A stretch of 64,000 nt of DNA from an uncultured Bacteroidales bacterium (GTDB lineage Bacteria; Bacteroidota; Bacteroidia; Bacteroidales; Muribaculaceae). A program made the position numbers and the translations under genes. The stretch is from contig CACZNH010000013.1 in NCBI GenBank assembly GCA_902782465.1, positions 62,001-126,000 of the forward strand, in the 5' to 3' direction. Below, piece by piece: positions 16,601-24,692 of this stretch. Below the pieces are notes generated by a model. That model saw nothing but the letters and a program-made list of their open reading frames with translations. It made no database searches and was not told the DNA's origin. The stretch's first letter is position 1. Each line of letters begins with the position of its first letter.

Positions 16601-17116
16601 TTATTTCTTATCTGTGAGTTCTCGTAGTTGCTCAATAATATCCTTTTCTTTGCGATACCACAATGGGCCACCAGAATAATACATGATGATTACAGTGATT
16701 ACAGTTGCAATTGCCATACCTATAATCAACCCATAATCGATACCACGTCCGACAAAGGGGATGCCAATAATAAATACCAAAGAAAAAAGCCAAGCAATCA
16801 AATTGTATCGGTGTTTCTTTTCAAAGCAATACAATAACCGATCTGGAGTGTCAAAGTTGCCAACTTTCTTGAGAAACCAACAGTCGTAGAGGAACAACCC
16901 TACAGCCAAGCTAACCAAAACAATCCATAGTATGGTGTATAACATGTTTTTGGGATTATATAGTCTTACTCCGGCGAAGATTAAGAGCAGTATTACCAGA
17001 AACCAGGCTACCAGTCCGCAGTAGAGGTCACGTTTTACAATTGATTTACACTTGTCCTTGAGTTCCTCGAACAAGTCCGTTCTGTTCAGGTTTTCTAATT
17101 CTTGAGTTTCCATCAT
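16601..17116 (-). CDS. Four-span membrane protein, unknown function
   Basis: 171 residues. A short soluble N-terminus with an acidic helix (LFEELKDKCKSIVKRDLY) precedes four membrane spans (GLVAWFLVILLLIFAGV, then LYTILWIVLVSLAVGLFLY, IAWLFSLVFIIGIPFVG and YGLIIGMAIATVITVIIMYY). The C-terminus is a charged tail (KEKDIIEQLRELTDKK). Start choice between the two adjacent ATGs (17116, 17113) is open. Its base composition is AT-richer than that of its neighbours, which may reflect acquisition. No family recognised. Confidence 0.6.
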   Translation of the reverse strand: MMETQELENLNRTDLFEELKDKCKSIVKRDLYCGLVAWFLVILLLIFAGVRLYNPKNMLYTILWIVLVSLAVGLFLYDCWFLKKVGNFDTPDRLLYCFEKKHRYNLIAWLFSLVFIIGIPFVGRGIDYGLIIGMAIATVITVIIMYYSGGPLWYRKEKDIIEQLRELTDKK

Positions 17117-17226
17117 GCCACATATTTAATTGGTTAGTTTTTTTACTCTTTAGACGCACGAGAGTACCTAAAAACTACATGAAGACAGCTATTTTTTTAC
17201 AAAACACTTCAAATTCCCAATATAAA

Positions 17227-17272
17227 ACAGGCGGTTGAGTTACCCGACTAGAATGGTGACTCAACCGCTTGT
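17227..17272 (-). terminator. Terminator downstream of the lipocalin-like gene
   Basis: A strong stem GCGGTTGAGT / ACTCAACCGC (17231-17240 with 17259-17268) is extended by ACC/GGT. On the minus strand it is followed by TGTTTTATATTG. Confidence 0.8.
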
Positions 17273-17300
17273 GATTTGGGGAACCGTAAAGTAAGGGCTC

Positions 17301-17831
17301 CTAGTGCTTAATGGCGGGGATACGCATCAATCGCATCGTTTCGCCGTTGGGATCAGTGAGTTCGAGCATTGAACCGGTCATCTTGACCGTGAAGGCTTCA
17401 TTCTTCAGTTCATTGGCAATTTTCTTCTTGGTGTCACTATTGTTGAATGCGCCATTGAACAGGGAAATGGCCTCGGGCTTATCAATTACCTTGCCGTTTT
17501 CCGAGATGCTGGTCACGTCCAATTTAAAAGTCTTCATATTGAACTTCAGCACCAGTTTCTCGCCTTCCAGCTTATAAGTGCCCGAAACACTAGAAGAGAG
17601 CGCGACCTCCCTCTCCATCGTGCGCGAAGGCTGGGTGGAATAGGTGATATCGCATGCATTGACAAATGTACCATCCTCATTGAAGGTGTACACGTCAGTA
17701 ATCGTTGAATGAGTACCATCATCCAGGTTTTTGACCTTGGGCTGCATACTCTGCCAAGAACCGCAAATAGATTGAGCCTGGACAGCCATGACTGCCATCA
17801 GGGCAATGAATAAACACAAAAACTTTTTCAT
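17301..17831 (-). CDS. Small exported lipocalin-like protein
   Basis: 176 residues from ATG 17831, chosen because it begins the signal peptide MKKFLCLFIALMAVMAVQAQ; the longer frame adds an unlikely 20-residue leader. The mature part has the GSWQSMQP start and the YTFNEDGTFVNACDITY / GTYKLEGEKLVLKF strand pattern of lipocalin-like (DUF4488/DUF5004-type) Bacteroidales periplasmic proteins, which form a small beta-barrel. Ligand unknown. It stands alone, with its own terminator. Confidence 0.65.
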   Translation of the reverse strand: MKKFLCLFIALMAVMAVQAQSICGSWQSMQPKVKNLDDGTHSTITDVYTFNEDGTFVNACDITYSTQPSRTMEREVALSSSVSGTYKLEGEKLVLKFNMKTFKLDVTSISENGKVIDKPEAISLFNGAFNNSDTKKKIANELKNEAFTVKMTGSMLELTDPNGETMRLMRIPAIKH

Positions 17832-17995
17832 AATCAGTATGATTTTATCATTAATAAGTGCAAAGATATCACATTCTCTCAATATCATCACTATGATTCA
17901 TGTTTTTTTAGAAGGTTTTATCAACCTTTGCCTCTTTGCAACACCGAAAACAGTGGGAATTCCGTTAAAGTGTGTTAAATAATTGGAGAAAGCCA

Positions 17996-18025
17996 TTGTC
18001 GGTACAAAAATTGCACATATCTTTG
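17996..18025 (+). promoter_or_regulatory. Promoter of the SPFH operon
   Basis: TTG at 17996-17998, a 19-base gap, then TATCTTTG at 18018-18025. The leader to the ATG is about 58 bases. Confidence 0.75.
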
Positions 18026-18087
18026 TGATATCATTTTGATATTATTTTAAACAAAACTAAATACTAACTTTTTCAACTTTTACGATT

Positions 18088-19056
18088 ATGGAATCCAAGG
18101 AATTTAATTTCAAAGGCTTAACCGTCAACGGTTTCTTGATGTTGTTTGTGGTTATCGCTATGCCGATTCTCGCTGTGTGGTGCATTTACAAGGGCATCGT
18201 TCTGTACGACCTGTCTAACCAAGACTGGATGGCAACAAGCCTGATCATACTGGGCGTGGTGCTCGCCATCATCACCTTAATTTTCTTAGGCGGCTTCTTG
18301 ATGCTTGAGCCCAACACGGCCCGCGTGACCACCTGGTTCGGCAAGTACAGCGGTACCTTTACTAAAACCGGTTTCTACTGGATCAACCCGTTCTACGGCA
18401 CCAAGAAAGTGTCGCTGCGTGCCCGCAACCTGGATGCCGAGCCCATCAAGGTCAACGACAAGGTGGGTAACCCCGTGATGATCGGTCTGGTGCTGGTGTG
18501 GAGACTGAAGGACACCTACAAGGCCCTGTTTGAGGTTGACTCGCAGACCATGGCATCGACCGACGGCACCCTGAGCGGCAACGCCAAGGGCCTGATGCGT
18601 GCCCTGGAGGCCTTTGTGAGCGTCCAGAGCTATGCCGCCCTGAGGCAGGTAGCCGGCCAGTATGCCTACGACGACAACGACGAGGACACCAAGGAACTGA
18701 CCCTGCGCTCGGGTGGCGAAGAAATCAACGAGCAGCTTGAGGGCAAACTCAACGAGCGTCTGTCGCTTGCTGGCATCGAGGTGGTCGAGGCCCGCATCAA
18801 CTACCTGGCCTACGCTCCCGAAATCGCTGCCGTGATGCTGCGCCGCCAGCAGGCCAGCGCCATCATCACCGCCCGTGAGAAGATCGTGGAGGGCGCCGTG
18901 AGCATGGTGAAGATGGCCCTTGACAAACTGTCGGCCGACGACATTGTCGAGCTCGACGAGGACAAGAAGGCCGCTATGGTGAGCAACCTGCTCGTCGTGC
19001 TGTGTGCCGACGAATCGGCCCAGCCCGTGGTCAACACCGGCACCCTGAACCAGTAA
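18088..19056 (+). CDS. SPFH/Band 7 domain membrane protein
   Basis: 322 residues. Two N-terminal membrane spans ([20 protein letters not shown] and [19 protein letters not shown]) are followed by a Band 7 domain starting [19 protein letters not shown], with [31 protein letters not shown] and [21 protein letters not shown] helical tail ([20 protein letters not shown]) follows. These proteins form large rings or scaffolds in the inner membrane and often influence proteases or other membrane proteins. A ribbon-helix-helix gene follows directly, a pairing common in Bacteroidales. It is the first gene of the 18-24.6 kb run. Confidence 0.9.
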   Translation: MESKEFNFKGLTVNGFLMLFVVIAMPILAVWCIYKGIVLYDLSNQDWMATSLIILGVVLAIITLIFLGGFLMLEPNTARVTTWFGKYSGTFTKTGFYWINPFYGTKKVSLRARNLDAEPIKVNDKVGNPVMIGLVLVWRLKDTYKALFEVDSQTMASTDGTLSGNAKGLMRALEAFVSVQSYAALRQVAGQYAYDDNDEDTKELTLRSGGEEINEQLEGKLNERLSLAGIEVVEARINYLAYAPEIAAVMLRRQQASAIITAREKIVEGAVSMVKMALDKLSADDIVELDEDKKAAMVSNLLVVLCADESAQPVVNTGTLNQ

Positions 19057-19062
19057 CCAATA

Positions 19063-19150
19063 CAGTTTTTCAGCTCTCAGTTTTCAGTTTTCAGCGGCAT
19101 CCGCGTTCAACTGAAGACTGAAAACTGACAACTGAAGACTGAAGACTGAG
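19063..19150. repeat. Inverted period-7 repeat with GGCATCCGC hinge
   Basis: Heptamers of CAGTTTT type (19063-19094) run into the mini-hairpin GCGG-CAT-CCGC (19094-19104). Heptamers of the complementary ACTGAAA/ACTGAAG type (19107-19150) follow. The two arms can form one long imperfect hairpin inside the operon, between the SPFH and ribbon-helix-helix genes. TGA recurs every seven bases on the right arm. Confidence 0.85.
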
Positions 19151-19168
19151 AATTAAACAAAGCAGACT

Positions 19169-19384
19169 ATGGCAAAGAAAACGACAAAAAGTTTTATCCT
19201 GCGTGTCGATAGCGACACGATGGATGCCATCGAGAAATGGGCAGCCGACGAGTTCCGCTCGACCAACGGTCAGTTGCAGTGGATCATCACCGAGGCGCTG
19301 CGCAAGGCCCGCCGTCTGCCCAAGAAGAAACGTGAACCCGATAACCAGCAAGAGGAAGGAGAGTGGCATTATGAAAATGAGTAA
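19169..19384 (+). CDS. Arc-type ribbon-helix-helix protein
   Basis: 71 residues. SFILRVDSDTMDAIEKWAAD gives the beta-strand and first helix, and STNGQLQWIITEALRKARR the second helix, of an Arc/MetJ-like DNA-binding domain. The basic, acidic tail is disordered. Such proteins bind DNA as dimers of dimers. Its place directly behind the SPFH gene and its 14-base overlap with the next gene suggest regulation of this operon, but no operator could be pinpointed. Confidence 0.85.
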   Translation: MAKKTTKSFILRVDSDTMDAIEKWAADEFRSTNGQLQWIITEALRKARRLPKKKREPDNQQEEGEWHYENE

Positions 19385-20024
19385 AAAGACAGCAAATGCA
19401 ACCATCTGGGTCTGCATCATAGTGATGATGGCCGTCGCATTGTATCTCGTTTGGATCAAAGTCCTCGATAACGGATGGTTATTCCCGATATTCCTCATCG
19501 GAACCACAGCCATCACCGGTGTCGTGATGTTCATCCAGTCGCGCATCGACCCTGAATCGCACAAAGCGTGGAAAGCCGAGTTGCTGAAGGAGGCCGAGGC
19601 AGATGAAAAGGCCGAGAAGGAAATCAAGAGTATGCAGATCAGGCGCACCATTGGCGGTACCATCTGCGAGTTCATCACGTTGATGATGCTCATTGTGAGC
19701 TGGATACTGATTTTCCACAAACAGTTGTTTGAAGATGACATTTTCAAGTTAGGCATCGCGCTGACAATCGGAGCCATCTGGTTCCTGGTGACCGCCTATT
19801 TCCACAGGGTAATGGGTTTCAAGCCGACGACCGTCAAGCAGCTCCATCTGGGCATCTACCGCAAACGGGCATTATCCATCGGCTGCGCCCTGTTCCTATT
19901 GATTGGTGTACTGTTTCTCAATGTCGAACTCGGCAAAGTCGCTGAAGGACTGCTCATCGCTTACGGCCTGTTATTCGTACTGCTGTTTGGATCAAAGTTT
20001 GTCATCAACTCCTTCAAGAAGTGA
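19371..20024 (+). CDS. Membrane protein with one copy of the repeated module
   Basis: 217 residues from ATG 19371, overlapping the ribbon-helix-helix gene by 14 bases; a longer upstream frame is only that gene read out of frame. Two N-terminal spans and a charged linker (KAELLKEAEADEKAEKEIKS) precede a module with IRRTIGGTICEFITLMMLIV, SWILIFHKQLF, IGAIWFLVTAYFHRVMGF and RKRALSIGCALFLLIGVLFL. The same pattern recurs in the next two genes. No catalytic residues are evident and no named family recognised. Probably inner membrane. Confidence 0.6.
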   Translation: MKMSKKTANATIWVCIIVMMAVALYLVWIKVLDNGWLFPIFLIGTTAITGVVMFIQSRIDPESHKAWKAELLKEAEADEKAEKEIKSMQIRRTIGGTICEFITLMMLIVSWILIFHKQLFEDDIFKLGIALTIGAIWFLVTAYFHRVMGFKPTTVKQLHLGIYRKRALSIGCALFLLIGVLFLNVELGKVAEGLLIAYGLLFVLLFGSKFVINSFKK

Positions 20025-20026
20025 CT

Positions 20027-21181
20027 ATGAAACCTCGATTTGACAATAATGGATTGAATATCCTGTATTACGCCCTGTTCTACGGGTCTGGCATTGCGAC
20101 AGCAATCGCCCTGGTCGCGTACAAAAAGGGCATACTCAGCTTGGCAGCAGTGGTAGCCATCGGTGCAGTGTTCGTGTTCATGACCATTTTCCACTGTGGA
20201 TGGATTTACTTCTGGAACAAAGAGAACAAACAATTGATTGAGGAAGATGCTGCTGGCGACGACACTACAACGTCGGGCATCGACATCAATGAGGCCAAAG
20301 CGGCCACCACGCCCAAGAGACTTTTCTTGGGGTTGCTGACGGTGCTCATCCTCCTCATTTCGTGGGGTTGGGCATGGTCACAGCACGTGTTTGAAGGGGT
20401 ATTCTTTATGGACACTCCTTGCAGCACCTACATTTGGGCGACGCTCTTTTCGCTAGGTATGCTTTTGGCAGCGTTTTTCCCGTTCTTGCAGGATGAAGAC
20501 CGCTTTAAGAACAAGACCCATCTCGATTTGTCTATCAGCAGGAAGCTGACCTATGGGATTTTTATTGCCCTGGGCCTAATGTGCTATTCCTTTCTGAAGG
20601 ACATACCTGACGGAACCCCGTGGCGCACCATCAGCGTTCTCGTTCTGATTTATATCTGGATCAGCTTCTTCATCTATTATCAAGACCGCATCAGCAATGT
20701 GCGCAAAGCAGAGGATGCAGTGAGTGACTCGAGAGGCAACCACGACGTTCCAGAATTAAAGGCCCACCGCACCATCGTGTGGGCCATAGTCGAGATTTTC
20801 ATCCTCATCCTTTTGGCCGTAGCATGGTACATCAAGCTGTCGGCAGAGGGGTTGAGCCTCACGAGCATTTTCCAGTCGCCGCTGACGACGCTTATTTTCA
20901 CGCTACTGGCCATTGCCTGGCTGGTGGTCGCCTACCATCCCGTCTGGTTCTTCAGCAAGATCAAAGAATCTGTGACCGATAAGCAAATCTCCTCATTTGT
21001 GAACACCGGGCGGTGCTGGGCAGTGTTCCACGCCATGCTGGCGGTGCTGAGCAGCCTTCACGATTACTTGCACTATGAGGAGTCAAACCGGATTATCGTT
21101 ATAGGCACCGTCATCATGTTTGGCGTCATCGGCTGGTTCTTTGGCGGACTTGACAAACACAAGGAGAAAAAGAGCAAATAA
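20027..21181 (+). CDS. Membrane protein with two copies of the repeated module
   Basis: 384 residues from ATG 20027, 2 bases after the previous stop. An N-terminal pair of spans and an acidic linker (about residues 68-84) precede two modules. Module one includes LLTVLILLISWGWAWSQHVF and ISRKLTYGIFIALGLMCYSF. Module two includes HRTIVWAIVEIFILILLAVA, LAIAWLVVAYHPVWFF and GRCWAVFHAMLAVLSSL. The shared order is R-T, a Glu-containing span with SW or AW, a span ending AY.P..F, and an R-containing third span. Function unknown; it probably assembles with its neighbours. Confidence 0.6.
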   Translation: MKPRFDNNGLNILYYALFYGSGIATAIALVAYKKGILSLAAVVAIGAVFVFMTIFHCGWIYFWNKENKQLIEEDAAGDDTTTSGIDINEAKAATTPKRLFLGLLTVLILLISWGWAWSQHVFEGVFFMDTPCSTYIWATLFSLGMLLAAFFPFLQDEDRFKNKTHLDLSISRKLTYGIFIALGLMCYSFLKDIPDGTPWRTISVLVLIYIWISFFIYYQDRISNVRKAEDAVSDSRGNHDVPELKAHRTIVWAIVEIFILILLAVAWYIKLSAEGLSLTSIFQSPLTTLIFTLLAIAWLVVAYHPVWFFSKIKESVTDKQISSFVNTGRCWAVFHAMLAVLSSLHDYLHYEESNRIIVIGTVIMFGVIGWFFGGLDKHKEKKSK

Positions 21182-21209
21182 CCTTTTTAATCATTTAAAA
21201 GCAAAAACA

Positions 21210-21641
21210 ATGGACAACAATTTTGATATCAAGAAAGTCAAGGTGCCCCGCACGACCGAGGGGACCATTATGGAAGCCATCGCTGTGCTGCTGCTTATCA
21301 TCACGTGGGTAATCGCCCTGGCCAGGCATCAGTTTGTCGGTGCTACAGGTAAGGATTGGCTGATTGGTCTCGCTTTCATTTCCATTGCCATCATCTTTCT
21401 TTTTGTGGCGTGCTATCTCCCAAGGTTTTTCAATAACGCACATCGGCTGCGCAACATGCGCCAACTCCTGCTCACTATACGCTGCAGTCGTGTGATAGCT
21501 ATTGAGTTTGCGCTGATGGTAATGTCTAATGCGCTTTTGGGTAACGTGATGGATATTCATCCCGAATGGATTTGGCTTCCTCTCATCATTATTCTAATCA
21601 CAAGTTTAACATTCACATTACTCATTTACAAAGCAAAATGA
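21210..21641 (+). CDS. Membrane protein consisting of a single repeated module
   Basis: 143 residues from ATG 21210 (the longer frame would start inside the preceding gene). It is essentially one module: PRTTEGTIMEAIAVLLLIIT, WVIALARHQFVG, ISIAIIFLFVACYLPRFF, then CSRVIAIEFALMVMSNALLG and a final span. The stop overlaps the ATG of the hydrolase gene (ATGA), so translation is coupled. Function unknown. Confidence 0.6.
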   Translation: MDNNFDIKKVKVPRTTEGTIMEAIAVLLLIITWVIALARHQFVGATGKDWLIGLAFISIAIIFLFVACYLPRFFNNAHRLRNMRQLLLTIRCSRVIAIEFALMVMSNALLGNVMDIHPEWIWLPLIIILITSLTFTLLIYKAK

Positions 21642-22564
21642 AAAGATCACTCATTCTATCATCGCTTATCGCCATGCTGGCATTGACCGCTGCGGCTCAA
21701 AACCGCCCGCAGATGCCTCAACCGCCATTCCCCTATCAGACCGAGGAAGTGACTTTTGCCAACGACGAGGCTGGCGCTACCTTTGCCGGGACGCTCACGG
21801 TGCCCGCCGACGCCAAGTGCGTCCTGCTGATGGTGACGGGAAGCGGACTGCAGAACCGTGACGAGGAACTTCTCGGCCATAAGCCCTTTGCCGTGATTGC
21901 CGACCGCCTGGCACGCCACGGTATCGCCACTTTGCGCTACGATGACCGCGGCTTTGGCGAGTCCAAAGGTGGCGAACTCATGATGGCCACGACCCGTGAT
22001 TTTGCTGACGATGCTGCTGCAGGCATCGCATGGCTGCGCCAGACCGGGCGCTTCCAGCAAGTGGGCATCATCGGCCACAGCGAGGGCGGCACCATCGCCT
22101 TTATGCTGGGAGGTAAGGGGGTGGTTGACTTCATCGTCAGCCTTGCCGGTACCACGGTATCGGGCGACAGCATCCTGCTTGAGCAGAACCGAGCGTTGTA
22201 TGGTGAGTTGGCCAAGGACTTGACCATTGACGACATCCGCAACAATCCGCAAATCAAGCAGATACCCTGGTATCAGTTCTTCCTTACCTACAACCCGCAG
22301 GATGACATTACCAAAATCACCTGCCCCGTGATGGCCGTCAATGGCGAGAAAGACGTCCAAGTTCCCGCCGACATGAACCTGAATGCCCTGCGCCGCACCC
22401 TGCCGGCCGACCAACGTCACCTCATCAAGTCCTATCCCGACTTGAATCACCTGTTCCAGCACTGTGAGACCGGTATGCTTGACGAATATGAGGCTATCGA
22501 GGAAACCTTCTCGGAAGAGGTCATCAGCGACATTGCCGCCTGGATTCAGAGTATCACAAATTAA
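21638..22564 (+). CDS. Exported alpha/beta hydrolase
   Basis: 308 residues from ATG 21638, which begins the signal peptide MKRSLILSSLIAMLALTAAAQ and overlaps the previous stop by four bases. The nucleophile elbow GHSEGG, the oxyanion region MVTGSGLQNRDEELLGHKPF, the RYDDRGFGESKG loop, the acid in AVNGEKDVQVP and the His in YPDLNHLFQ give a complete catalytic triad. The form is like periplasmic esterases or acyl-peptidases of Bacteroidales (S9/DUF-type short hydrolases). Substrate unknown. Confidence 0.85.
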   Translation: MKRSLILSSLIAMLALTAAAQNRPQMPQPPFPYQTEEVTFANDEAGATFAGTLTVPADAKCVLLMVTGSGLQNRDEELLGHKPFAVIADRLARHGIATLRYDDRGFGESKGGELMMATTRDFADDAAAGIAWLRQTGRFQQVGIIGHSEGGTIAFMLGGKGVVDFIVSLAGTTVSGDSILLEQNRALYGELAKDLTIDDIRNNPQIKQIPWYQFFLTYNPQDDITKITCPVMAVNGEKDVQVPADMNLNALRRTLPADQRHLIKSYPDLNHLFQHCETGMLDEYEAIEETFSEEVISDIAAWIQSITN

Positions 22565-22593
22565 TTCATCACCATCCACTAAAACAAGCGACT

Positions 22594-22770
22594 ATGAACC
22601 GAAAAAAAGCATTAATCATTCTGGCCATCATAGAGGGCTTGCTCAACATCCTTCTTATCGTGCTTCTAGTGATAGGAAAATTGAGCGTGACAGGATTCCT
22701 CATCTCCTTTGGCATCGTCACGCTGCTCACGATGCTAGCCATCTTCATCATCATCAAGAAAACGCAGTGA
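22594..22770 (+). CDS. 58-residue two-span membrane peptide
   Basis: A small frame from ATG 22594 to TGA 22768-22770. It begins MNRKKALIILAIIEGLLNIL, continues with a second hydrophobic stretch (VTGFLISFGIVTLLTMLAIF) and ends IIIKKTQ. Positive residues at both ends suggest a hairpin in the inner membrane with both termini inside. It lies 29 bases after the hydrolase and 7 bases before the nuclease, so it is probably co-translated with them. Such short genes are easily missed. Function unknown. Confidence 0.6.
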   Translation: MNRKKALIILAIIEGLLNILLIVLLVIGKLSVTGFLISFGIVTLLTMLAIFIIIKKTQ

Positions 22771-22777
22771 TGGCCCC

Positions 22778-23614
22778 ATGAAAAGGCGGTTGGAGCGGTT
22801 TTGGCAGCGATGGGGCGATGCCGTCAGGTTCACGCTTTGGGGCCTGGCGGTGGGTTTGGTATGCTTTTTGCTGTACAAGGTTGCAGTGAGAAGTTCAACC
22901 ACGCATATGGAGCCACTGAGTGCTGGAGAGCGCGACAGCCTGATGACGGTTGCTGTGCCCCGTGGCATGAGCGACACACTGGTGAAGTATGACGCCTTTG
23001 AGGTGCATTTCAACAGCCAGCAGGGCATCGCCAACTGCGCTGCCTACGAGTTCGTTATCAACGAACTCAACGGAACAGCCGAGCGTGACGGTTCCTTCTT
23101 GCCCGATACAGGGGTCAAGGGCTGTCCGATGCCTGCCGACTATGCGGGCAGTGGCTTTGACCGCGGGCACCTGGTTCCTGCTGGCGACCTCAAGTGGAAC
23201 ACCGACGCGATGCGCCAATCGTTCCTGCTGACCAACGTGTGTCCGATGCACAAGGCACTCAACGGGGGAGGCTGGGCGAAGCTCGAGGAGAAAGTGCGCG
23301 AGTGGACAAAGCGCGACAGTGCGCTGCTCGTATTCTCGGGGCCGGTCGTCAGCGAGGGCGACACCACACTGACCGGCGGACGGGTGAAGGTGCCAAGCGC
23401 CTACTTTAAGGTCATCATGGCACCGTGCGTGAGGCCCAGGCGGGCCATCGCATTCATCTACCCCAACGGCCACAGCGGAGGACGGCTACGGCAGTATGCC
23501 GTGAGCGTCAACGAGGTGGAACGCCGCACAGGGCTGGACTTCTTCCCCACCCTGTCCCAAGATGAACAGCAACGGCTGGAGACGCCCGTCAACCTGGACG
23601 CGTGGACGAATTAG
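22778..23614 (+). CDS. DNA/RNA non-specific endonuclease (NUC family), membrane-anchored
   Basis: 278 residues. One N-terminal membrane anchor (about residues 19-36) is followed by the NUC (beta-beta-alpha metal) domain. The catalytic motif FDRGHLVPAGD places His131 as general base, preceded by KGCPMPADYAGSG. LTNVCPMHKALNGGGW carries the metal-binding Asn helix, and VFSGPVV lies beyond it. These enzymes cut single- and double-stranded nucleic acids with Mg. With the anchor the domain probably faces the periplasm. A second NUC gene lies directly downstream. Confidence 0.88.
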   Translation: MKRRLERFWQRWGDAVRFTLWGLAVGLVCFLLYKVAVRSSTTHMEPLSAGERDSLMTVAVPRGMSDTLVKYDAFEVHFNSQQGIANCAAYEFVINELNGTAERDGSFLPDTGVKGCPMPADYAGSGFDRGHLVPAGDLKWNTDAMRQSFLLTNVCPMHKALNGGGWAKLEEKVREWTKRDSALLVFSGPVVSEGDTTLTGGRVKVPSAYFKVIMAPCVRPRRAIAFIYPNGHSGGRLRQYAVSVNEVERRTGLDFFPTLSQDEQQRLETPVNLDAWTN

Positions 23615-23652
23615 ATAATAGATATTTGATATTAGATAACAGATATTAGATG
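23612..23652. repeat. Period-7 spacer repeat, AGATATT family, stop to start
   Basis: AGATAAT, AGATATT, TGATATT, AGATAAC, AGATATT, AGATGAG in strict register of seven. It begins with the TAG stop of the first nuclease and ends with the ATG of the second lying inside the last unit. Confidence 0.85.
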
Positions 23653-24570
23653 AGGCAAACAGTTAAGATTTGGGTGCTGATTGCGGCAATGGTGATGGGC
23701 GGTGCCCTGCCGCCGCAAGTGATGGGTGACAATGAGGTGACCATGCAGTGGTGTGCCCAGGCCAAGAGCAAGAAAAAGTCAAAGAAAAACAAGAAGAAAA
23801 AGAAAGGGACAGCCTCATCGCTGGTGAGCGTTCCCACCATCAGCAAGACGACGGCCGCAACCAAGGGAACAACCGCTGTGGCGCAGCAGAACACCAACGC
23901 GCTGCTGGCAGTGAACATCCCCAAGGGGGTATCCAACCAGGTGCTGAACTACCAGACCATCAGGGTGAATTTCAATCCATCGCTGAGGATTCCCAACTGC
24001 GTCGCCTACGAACTGACGGCGACGATGGTCGATATGGCCGACGCCCCAGGGCACGAGAACCGCAAGAGCTACAACTATGCCCGCGACGGCAAGGTCAAGG
24101 GCTGCCCAGAGAATTGGGAATACCGCGGCAGCGGCTACAGCCGTGGCCACATGGCGCCCGCGATGGACATGCGCTGGGACAAGACCGCGATGACGCAGTG
24201 CTTCTACATGACCAACATGTGCCCGCAGGACACCAAACTCAACAACGACCACTGGCGCGTGCTGGAAGAGAAAGTGCACCACTGGGCAAAGCGCGACAAG
24301 CGCATCCTGGTCTTTACCGGCCCCATCATGGGCAAGAATCCCAAGATGATTGGCAAGGACAAACAGAACATTGCCGTCCCCGATGCCTTCTTCAAGGTGC
24401 TGTACGCCCCCGGCCAAAATCGTGCCATCGCCTTTATCTATGACAACAAGCCGTGCCCCGGCAATATCAGCAAGTATGCCGTCACCGTCGCCGAGGTAGA
24501 GCGCCGCACAGGCCTCACTTTCTCCAGCGCCATCCCCAAGCGTCAATGCAACCTCGCCGACTGGGAATAA
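23650..24570 (+). CDS. DNA/RNA non-specific endonuclease (NUC family), exported
   Basis: 306 residues, paralogous to the gene before it. A signal-like N-terminus is followed by a Lys tract (residues 39-52), a Thr/Ala-rich linker, then the NUC domain: RNFNPS-like strand, KGCPENWEYRGSGYSRGHMA with catalytic His167, and FYMTNMCPQDTKLNNDHW. The first residue of the usual DRGH is Ser here (residues 164-167), a change also known in active family members. Probably a periplasmic or secreted nuclease for scavenging nucleic acid. The start codon lies inside a spacer repeat. Confidence 0.87.
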   Translation: MRQTVKIWVLIAAMVMGGALPPQVMGDNEVTMQWCAQAKSKKKSKKNKKKKKGTASSLVSVPTISKTTAATKGTTAVAQQNTNALLAVNIPKGVSNQVLNYQTIRVNFNPSLRIPNCVAYELTATMVDMADAPGHENRKSYNYARDGKVKGCPENWEYRGSGYSRGHMAPAMDMRWDKTAMTQCFYMTNMCPQDTKLNNDHWRVLEEKVHHWAKRDKRILVFTGPIMGKNPKMIGKDKQNIAVPDAFFKVLYAPGQNRAIAFIYDNKPCPGNISKYAVTVAEVERRTGLTFSSAIPKRQCNLADWE

Positions 24571-24594
24571 TTGAAACTACGAATTGCACGAATT

Positions 24595-24692
24595 GGCATC
24601 CACTTTTCAACAACTGAGAAGTCTGAGGTTTCTGAGGGGCATCCGCACTCAGAAATCTCAGACTTCTTCAGACGATTCAGTTGTTAAATGAT
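24595..24692. repeat. Inverted repeat with GGCATCCGC loop; convergent terminator
   Basis: Left arm CTGAGAAGTCTGAGG... (24613-24637) and right arm ACTCAGAAATCTCAGACTTC (24647-24666, extending to about 24682) pair almost fully. GGCATCCGC (24638-24646) forms the loop. A related GGCATCCAC lies at 24595-24603. It sits between the converging second nuclease and the C10 peptidase and probably terminates both. Confidence 0.8.
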
